Source: JBHGBB01 sp041946755 (GTDB lineage Bacteria > UBP4 > UBA4092 > JAOAEQ01). From it: 18,634 nucleotides of DNA. The notes below the pieces were generated by a model, which saw only the letters and a list, made by a program, of their open reading frames with translations, made no database searches and was not told the origin of the DNA. The stretch covers positions 1 through 18,634 of the forward strand of contig JBHGBB010000057.1 in assembly GCA_041946755.1 (NCBI GenBank). The letters run 5' to 3'. The translations under genes and the position numbers were made by a program. Shown here piece after piece: positions 14,635 through 18,634 of this stretch. The stretch's first letter is position 1, and each line of letters opens with the position of its first letter.

Positions 14635-15897
14635 GTGCCTAGACTTGGGTATATCATTTTAATCATTGCATTCATCCTGCGGCTCGGATTCGTTTTCGGT
14701 ACCCATGCGTTTATCAATCCGGAAACGGTAGAACCCGGAGTAATCGCCCATGCTATGGTAGCCGGGCTCGGATTCAGTTTCGCGTTTCCCGGCAGCGATA
14801 TCTATCAGCCGACTGCCGGCCAACCGCCTTTATTCCCATTACTATTAGCCGGATTGTATTATCTTTTCGGAGAAACCAGTCTTGCTTATCTTATCCTCAT
14901 GCTGATCCAAAGTATCTTATCGGTTTGGTTATGTTATCTGGTATACCAAATCGGGAAGCTGGTATTCGATGAGAAAATCGGTTTGACCGCGATGTTGTTT
15001 ACTGCAATATATCCGATATTTATTATCTATTCCGGCCGGGCGACCAATACCATGATATCAGTGGTAACAGTTATCTGGTTTATCTATTTATTCCTTAGAT
15101 TTATGCTCTTGTCGAAAGAGTCGCCGAAAATATCTTCACTGATCTTAGTAGGTATTTCCGGGGGAATAGCGATGCTTGCGGAATCGATTATGATTAGTTT
15201 TATTCTGATTTGTTTCATTATACATGGTTTCATTTTATTCCGTAATCCGCAATCCGCAATCAGAAATGGCAGGCTACGTTCAATCCTAATAGTGGTGCTT
15301 GTAGCTGCTGCGATAGTATCTCCCTGGACGATTCGGAATTATCTGGTATTCCATCGACTGGTTTTAGTACGTACGATGTTCGGGATGAATCTCTGGCAGG
15401 GGAATAATCCGATGGCTACCGGAACCAATACCTTACCGGATGGTCGGCCGATGTTCGATTTCCCGAAAGAATACTATAATCTAGCGATTACCGAGCCGGA
15501 CCGAGACCAGATTCTACTCAATACGGCTAAACAGTATATGATTGAACATCCCGGAGAGACATGCCGGTTATTTTTAAAAAAATGCTATTATTTCTGGTGG
15601 TTTCCACCGAACAATATCGTTACTCCGGCAGCGGCGAAATATGCCAACCTGATGCGGATACCGTTTGCGCTGCTATTAATCCTGGTTCTTATCGGTACCC
15701 GATTTGCCATTAAGCACAAGAAATATCTGGTACTCAGTATATTCTGGCTATTATTTCTGAATTATATGCTGGTGTATGGGATAACCCATTTCGGCCATTT
15801 CCGATATCGGGCACCGGTCGAACCGTTATTACTCATCTTGGCAGCGTTTGGATTGATACAACTATTTGTTAAGAATAAAAAGGAAGTGACAAGTTAA
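14635..15897 (+). CDS. GT39/ArnT-like membrane glycosyltransferase
   Basis: A 420-residue protein with about ten membrane segments. The first periplasmic loop carries acidic residues NPETVEPG (28-35), and TAGQPPLFPLLLAGLYYLFGE (60-80) is the strongly conserved PPLYPLLLA-type block of dolichyl/undecaprenyl-phosphate sugar transferases (PMT/ArnT/GT39). FLNYMLVYGITHFGHFRYRAPVEPLLLILAA near the C-terminus is also characteristic. Such enzymes move a sugar from a polyprenyl-phosphate donor to lipid A, glycans or proteins outside the membrane. The start is GTG with no obvious ribosome-binding site. Residues 204-210 (NPQSAIR), in a loop after a membrane helix, come from a 21-bp triple-heptamer insert. 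The last codon and stop lie within the agttaaata repeat. Confidence 0.82.
   Translation: MPRLGYIILIIAFILRLGFVFGTHAFINPETVEPGVIAHAMVAGLGFSFAFPGSDIYQPTAGQPPLFPLLLAGLYYLFGETSLAYLILMLIQSILSVWLCYLVYQIGKLVFDEKIGLTAMLFTAIYPIFIIYSGRATNTMISVVTVIWFIYLFLRFMLLSKESPKISSLILVGISGGIAMLAESIMISFILICFIIHGFILFRNPQSAIRNGRLRSILIVVLVAAAIVSPWTIRNYLVFHRLVLVRTMFGMNLWQGNNPMATGTNTLPDGRPMFDFPKEYYNLAITEPDRDQILLNTAKQYMIEHPGETCRLFLKKCYYFWWFPPNNIVTPAAAKYANLMRIPFALLLILVLIGTRFAIKHKKYLVLSIFWLLFLNYMLVYGITHFGHFRYRAPVEPLLLILAAFGLIQLFVKNKKEVTS
15244..15264 (+). repeat. In-frame 21-bp heptamer insert (aatccgc) in the GT39 gene
   Basis: aatccgc, aatccgc, aatcaga: three 7-bp units, the first two identical, encoding NPQSAIR. Twenty-one bases equal seven codons, so the frame is kept. 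It lies in a loop between membrane segments, where an insertion should be tolerated. Confidence 0.65.
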
Positions 15898-15986
15898 ATA
15901 AGTTAAATAAGTTAAATAGGTTAAATCAAAACTTTGAAACGGAGTTTTTCCTTATTTAACTCATTTAACCATTTAACCTATTTAAC
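15892..15986. repeat. Inverted pair of agttaaata arrays between GT39 and GT9 genes
   Basis: Left arm: four 9-bp units, three identical agttaaata then ggttaaatc (15892-15927). Right arm: ttatttaac, tcatttaac, catttaac, ctatttaac (15952-15986), the complement read backwards. A 24-base segment separates them. The RNA could form a long, imperfect, A-U-rich stem. The GT39 stop falls in the first unit, and any upstream TTG start for the GT9 protein would translate the right arm. Confidence 0.8.
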
Positions 15987-15996
15987 CGGTTTGTTT

Positions 15997-17175
15997 ATGT
16001 TTTCTTACAAGATTATCAATCGGAAAAAAAGAATTGCGGTAAAAACGGCTGATTTTTTTCTTCATCCTATATTTTATCTTCGGGAGAAGACTACCGGACA
16101 AAAGAAACCTATCCTCACTCCGGCAGAATTTCCGAACCTCAAAAAAATCCTGATTGTTCGGAGTGCATATATTGGGGATGTGGTTATGACTCTACCGGTA
16201 TTGAACCCGATACGAGCCGCATTTCCGAATGCGGAAATAAGTTTTCTCACCAGCAATTCTGCTGCCCCGATTTTAGCTAATCATCCGGCAGTAGATAAAA
16301 TTATTCCCTATGACGCGTTCTGGTTCTATTCCCAACCGAAACAAGTTGCATATCAAAAATATCAAGAAGTAAAAAGAAGACTCCGGCAAGAACAGTTCGA
16401 GTTAATTATCGATTTCCGGGGCGATCTTCGGGATATCTATTATCTGGTTTATCAAAGTCGGGCGAAATATCGGATCAGTTATGGTTCCGGTGGAGGAGCA
16501 TATTGGCTGACTCAGGTGGTGCCACTGCGAGAAATCAAACATCGGGTCCAGTTCCATTTAGATATCTTGCGGGAACTTAATATTCCGGTTGCTGACGATA
16601 CCCCGAAAATATATCTTACCGAAGAGGAAAAGCAGCAAGCGACTGCTAAACTCGAATCCTTAGGAATAAATCCTGGCCGGGATATGATTATCGGAATCCA
16701 TCCGGGAGCAAGGATGCCGTTAAAACGATGGGACCCGAAGAAATATTCGGAATTGATTTACCGGATAGCAAAATCGAATCTCGGAAAAATAATTTTGTTT
16801 ACCAGCCTCGAATCTACTGTTTCAGATAAAGGATTTCAAACGAAAGAATATGAAAATCCCCCGGGCTTGATGAACGACCTCACCCTGCGAGAATTAGCTG
16901 CCGTTCTATCCTACTGCAAAGTATTGGTTTGCAACGATAGTGCGCCAATGCATATCGCGGCTGCAGTCGGAACCAAATGTATTGCGATTTTCGGGCCATC
17001 GAAATCCAATGAAACCGGGCCTTATGGTGCCGGGCATCGGGTTATCGAGAATCCTTATTCCTGCCGATCAACTTGCGATGAAGCTACCTGCAATTATACA
17101 ATATATAATGACTGTCTCAAGACTATCACTGTTGAGACAGTCTATCAATCCTTAGAGAAAATAGTCAGGACATAA
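15997..17175 (+). CDS. GT9 (heptosyltransferase-like) glycosyltransferase
   Basis: A cytosolic or membrane-associated enzyme of the ADP-heptose:LPS heptosyltransferase family, which builds the inner core on lipid A. It has KKILIVRSAYIGDVVMTLPVL, the usual N-terminal nucleotide-sugar domain entry, AEISFLTSNSAAPIL, then the donor-binding half with IGIHPGARMPLKRW and VCNDSAPMHIAAAVGTKCIAIFGPSKSNETGPYG. About 50 residues of basic N-terminal extension precede the core. The open frame could begin at TTG 15934, but residues before ATG 15997 (SLFNSFNHLTYLTG) are pure translation of the repeat array, so I start at the ATG, giving 392 residues. Neither start has a clear ribosome-binding site. The sugar need not be heptose, since the family is broad. 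A strong hairpin follows 33 bp after the stop. Confidence 0.88.
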   Translation: MFSYKIINRKKRIAVKTADFFLHPIFYLREKTTGQKKPILTPAEFPNLKKILIVRSAYIGDVVMTLPVLNPIRAAFPNAEISFLTSNSAAPILANHPAVDKIIPYDAFWFYSQPKQVAYQKYQEVKRRLRQEQFELIIDFRGDLRDIYYLVYQSRAKYRISYGSGGGAYWLTQVVPLREIKHRVQFHLDILRELNIPVADDTPKIYLTEEEKQQATAKLESLGINPGRDMIIGIHPGARMPLKRWDPKKYSELIYRIAKSNLGKIILFTSLESTVSDKGFQTKEYENPPGLMNDLTLRELAAVLSYCKVLVCNDSAPMHIAAAVGTKCIAIFGPSKSNETGPYGAGHRVIENPYSCRSTCDEATCNYTIYNDCLKTITVETVYQSLEKIVRT

Positions 17176-17207
17176 TCCGAGTTTATTTTAGGGTTCAATC
17201 GGAATAT

Positions 17208-17236
17208 AACCCGAATTGGTCGGACCAATTCGGGTT
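17208..17236 (+). terminator. Perfect 14-bp hairpin after the GT9 gene, likely terminator
   Basis: AACCCGAATTGGTC (17208-17221) and GACCAATTCGGGTT (17223-17236) are perfect reverse complements around a single G; in RNA the loop would open to a few bases. The position right after the GT9 stop suggests transcription end, although the expected run of T is missing (gtcgtccg follows). The same design, long perfect stem and no T-run, is seen at 1-27. Confidence 0.55.
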
Positions 17237-17279
17237 GTCGTCCGTTAATGTCATTCGTTTACTCGGAAGAATTCAGGAA

Positions 17280-17349
17280 GTAGGGGCAGGGTTTCCCTGC
17301 CCGAAATAATGGAAAGATGTCAAATCGGGCAAGGAAACCTCGCCCTTAC
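17280..17349. repeat. 24-bp-armed inverted repeat (GTAGGGGC type)
   Basis: The arm at 17280-17303 begins GTAGGGGC and ends TGCCCG. The arm at 17326-17349 is its reverse complement at 20 of 24 positions. The spacer is 22 bases. Each arm is itself partly palindromic (GGGCAGGGTTTCCCTGCCC). This G+C-rich block stands out in an A+T-rich gap and resembles a short non-coding mobile or REP-like element. No flanking target duplication is obvious. Confidence 0.65.
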
Positions 17350-17372
17350 TTTAGAATCTGGAATTTACCCAA

Positions 17373-17592
17373 GTTGAATTAAGTTCCAATGGAATTTAAT
17401 TCAACATAAAACCGTAACTATAATAGAATCAATATCAAAAATTATTCTCCATTGGAGAATAATTCAACTTGAATTGGTTTGTGTTGAACTTTTGACCATT
17501 TGGTCAAAAGTTCAAATTGATTCTGATAGTTTGATTTTGCGTCTAAATATCGCAAAAGGACTTGAACTTTTCGCAAATGGCGTAAAATTCAA
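17373..17592. repeat. Cluster of five palindromes upstream of the DUF362 gene
   Basis: A: GTTGAATTAAGTTCCA (17373-17388) with its complement at 17390-17405, one mismatch, one-base loop. B: 12-bp arms AATTATTCTCCA at 17440-17451 and 17453-17464. C: TTGAACTTTTGACCA (17484-17498) with a perfect partner at 17501-17515. D': TTTTGCG/CGCAAAA (17535-17541 and 17551-17557). D: TTGAACTTTTCGC (17562-17574) with GCGTAAAATTCAA (17580-17592), two mismatches. A, C and D share TTGAA/TTCAA outer ends; A, B and C share CCA/TGG tips. Confidence 0.75.
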
Positions 17593-17626
17593 CATAAACT
17601 TTGTGTTTAAGCGAAACATATAGCCT

Positions 17627-18634
17627 ATGTCATTTAGATTCAATATTTTGCGAATTAAATCCGGGTCGGAATTGAAAAAGAAGCTGGCTGACCAGCTGGA
17701 ATCGTATTTGGATATTTTACCGAAATCGAAATCCGCCCGGATTCTCATTAAACCGAATCTGAATAGTAATATGAACGCTTTAACCGGGAATACCACCGAT
17801 TTACGGGTTATCGCCGCGGTTATCTCTTTCCTACAAAAACATGGGTATACCAATATCGCTATCGGAGAAGGAACTAATTCCGGTTTCTATCGGAACAAAA
17901 TCAATGTTATTACCCGATTAATGCTTGATAAACTTGCTCAAGTATATGGCGTCGAAATCATCGATTTAAATTATGCGGAAGGAGTCCCGGTAGAATTAGA
18001 GTCCACCCAACAGCGAGATCTCGCCAAAGGCGGACATGGAGTAATCGCGCAAATTGCAAAACCGATTAAAGAAGCGGACTTTTTAATTAATCTACCGAAA
18101 TTTAAAACCCATTTTGAAGTGGGCATGACCGGCTGTTTAAAAAACCTTATGGGTTGTTTGGTGGGTCAGGAGAATAAGAAGAAGATGCATCAGAGTTTGG
18201 TAAAAAATATTATTAAACTGAACCACCAGGTTCAGCCCCAACTTCATATCCTAGATGGACTTATTGGCATGGAAGGTACCGGGCCGACCCGAGGTACTCC
18301 GGTGAATCTTGGATTGATTTTGGTTGGTACCGATCCGTATCTCATCGATTTAGCGGCAGCATATATTGCCGGATTTATTCAAGGATCAAGTACCAAGTAC
18401 CAAGTACCAACCACATTACGATTATTACATATAGCAGAGAAAGAAGGGATGATAACTCCAGAATATCATCGATTTTTAGCGGAATATCCGATCAAAGATT
18501 TTGTCCATCATCCCAAACTCCAACCGCCGAAAGTGAATATGTTAGTCGGGTTTATCCATCATCCTTCCCGGCAACGGTATTTTCTCAAAATCCGGCAGAC
18601 GAAATTTTTTACCGCGCTCTGTTCAACAACCTGC
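17627..18634 (+). CDS. DUF362 domain protein, cut by the window end
   Basis: The frame is open from ATG 17627 to the last base (336 codons), so the protein is partial at its C-terminus. It has the DUF362 blocks: ARILIKPNLNSN (about 36-47), GYTNIAIGEGTNSG, LINLPKFKTHFEVGMTGCLKNLMG and LDGLIGMEGTGPTRGTPVNLGLILVGTDPYLIDLAAAY. Family members are of uncertain role and are often joined to 4Fe-4S ferredoxin domains; the window ends on LCSTTC, which may or may not begin such a cysteine cluster. SSTKYQVPT (about 254-262) is encoded by a heptamer insert. There is no clear ribosome-binding site. Separated from the glycosyltransferases by about 450 bp of repeats and a probable terminator, it may not belong to their pathway. 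Confidence 0.85.
   Translation, partial: MSFRFNILRIKSGSELKKKLADQLESYLDILPKSKSARILIKPNLNSNMNALTGNTTDLRVIAAVISFLQKHGYTNIAIGEGTNSGFYRNKINVITRLMLDKLAQVYGVEIIDLNYAEGVPVELESTQQRDLAKGGHGVIAQIAKPIKEADFLINLPKFKTHFEVGMTGCLKNLMGCLVGQENKKKMHQSLVKNIIKLNHQVQPQLHILDGLIGMEGTGPTRGTPVNLGLILVGTDPYLIDLAAAYIAGFIQGSSTKYQVPTTLRLLHIAEKEGMITPEYHRFLAEYPIKDFVHHPKLQPPKVNMLVGFIHHPSRQRYFLKIRQTKFFTALCSTTC
18387..18407 (+). repeat. In-frame 21-bp heptamer insert (caagtac) in the DUF362 gene
   Basis: Three identical tandem copies of caagtac occur inside the coding frame, giving STKYQVP. As in the GT39 gene, three heptamers equal seven codons, so the frame is kept. The segment lies after the conserved LIDLAAAYIAGF block, in what is likely a variable loop. 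Confidence 0.75.

Larger units (their letters stand above)
17176..17626. other. Gene-free, repeat-filled stretch between GT9 and DUF362 genes
   Basis: About 450 bp without a credible gene. In order it holds the terminator-like hairpin (17208-17236), the GTAGGGGC inverted repeat (17280-17349) and the palindrome cluster (17373-17592). A long minus-strand frame at 17512-17853 exists, but it crosses the palindromes and the well-supported DUF362 gene and is not believed. No consensus promoter for the DUF362 gene stands out. Confidence 0.55.

Noticed and set aside
17373..17592. CRISPR array
   Set aside because: The palindromes differ in sequence and spacing and there is no constant direct repeat separated by equal spacers; no cas genes are present.
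17512..17853. 113-residue minus-strand frame across the palindromes and the DUF362 start
   Set aside because: It overlaps the DUF362 N-terminus, whose conserved KPNLN block is clear, and its own sequence is largely translated palindrome DNA.

Overview
The window looks like a chromosomal piece of a Gram-negative, probably uncultured, bacterium of moderate to low G+C. Lipid A-type acyltransferases, an O-antigen-ligase-like protein and a heptosyltransferase-family enzyme imply an outer membrane with lipopolysaccharide or a similar glycolipid. No rRNA, tRNA or other taxonomic marker is present. A deep-branching candidate phylum would fit the B12-dependent ribonucleotide reductase, the ThiD2-ThiE fusion and the many short-period repeats, but this is only an impression.

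Left half (about 300-9010, all minus strand). In transcription order it holds a B12-dependent ribonucleotide reductase (nrdJ), a low-G+C AAA/ORC-like ATPase directly behind it, a coiled-coil protein, a ThiD2-ThiE fusion, thiC, an HU/IHF-family protein and a GT87-like membrane glycosyltransferase. ThiC makes HMP-P, the ThiD2 domain is expected to phosphorylate it, and the ThiE domain joins it to thiazole phosphate, so three successive steps of thiamine synthesis sit in two adjacent genes. nrdJ has a clear control region: consensus -35 and -10 boxes with two NrdR operators 32 bp apart, one between the promoter boxes and one just downstream.

Right half (about 9470 to the end, all plus strand). 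An envelope cluster: LpxL-like acyltransferase, B12-binding radical SAM enzyme, second LpxL-like acyltransferase (6 bp behind the radical SAM gene), O-antigen ligase-like protein, GT39/ArnT-like transferase, GT9 heptosyltransferase-like protein, then a DUF362 protein cut by the window edge. Together they suggest building and decorating a glycolipid; the radical SAM enzyme is the least predictable member.

The least ordinary feature is at the gene borders. Many carry degenerate arrays of 7-9 bp units, with a different unit in different gaps and often an inverted partner array across the gap. Some arrays run into genes: they supply the last codons and stop of thiC, the O-antigen ligase gene and the GT39 gene, and appear as 21-bp (three 7-mers, seven codons) in-frame inserts in the GT39 and DUF362 genes. 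The gap before the DUF362 gene holds a 24-bp-armed inverted repeat and a dense run of five palindromes, several sharing GTTGAA/TTCAAC ends and CCA/TGG tips. I found no CRISPR array, transposase, integrase or recognisable riboswitch.
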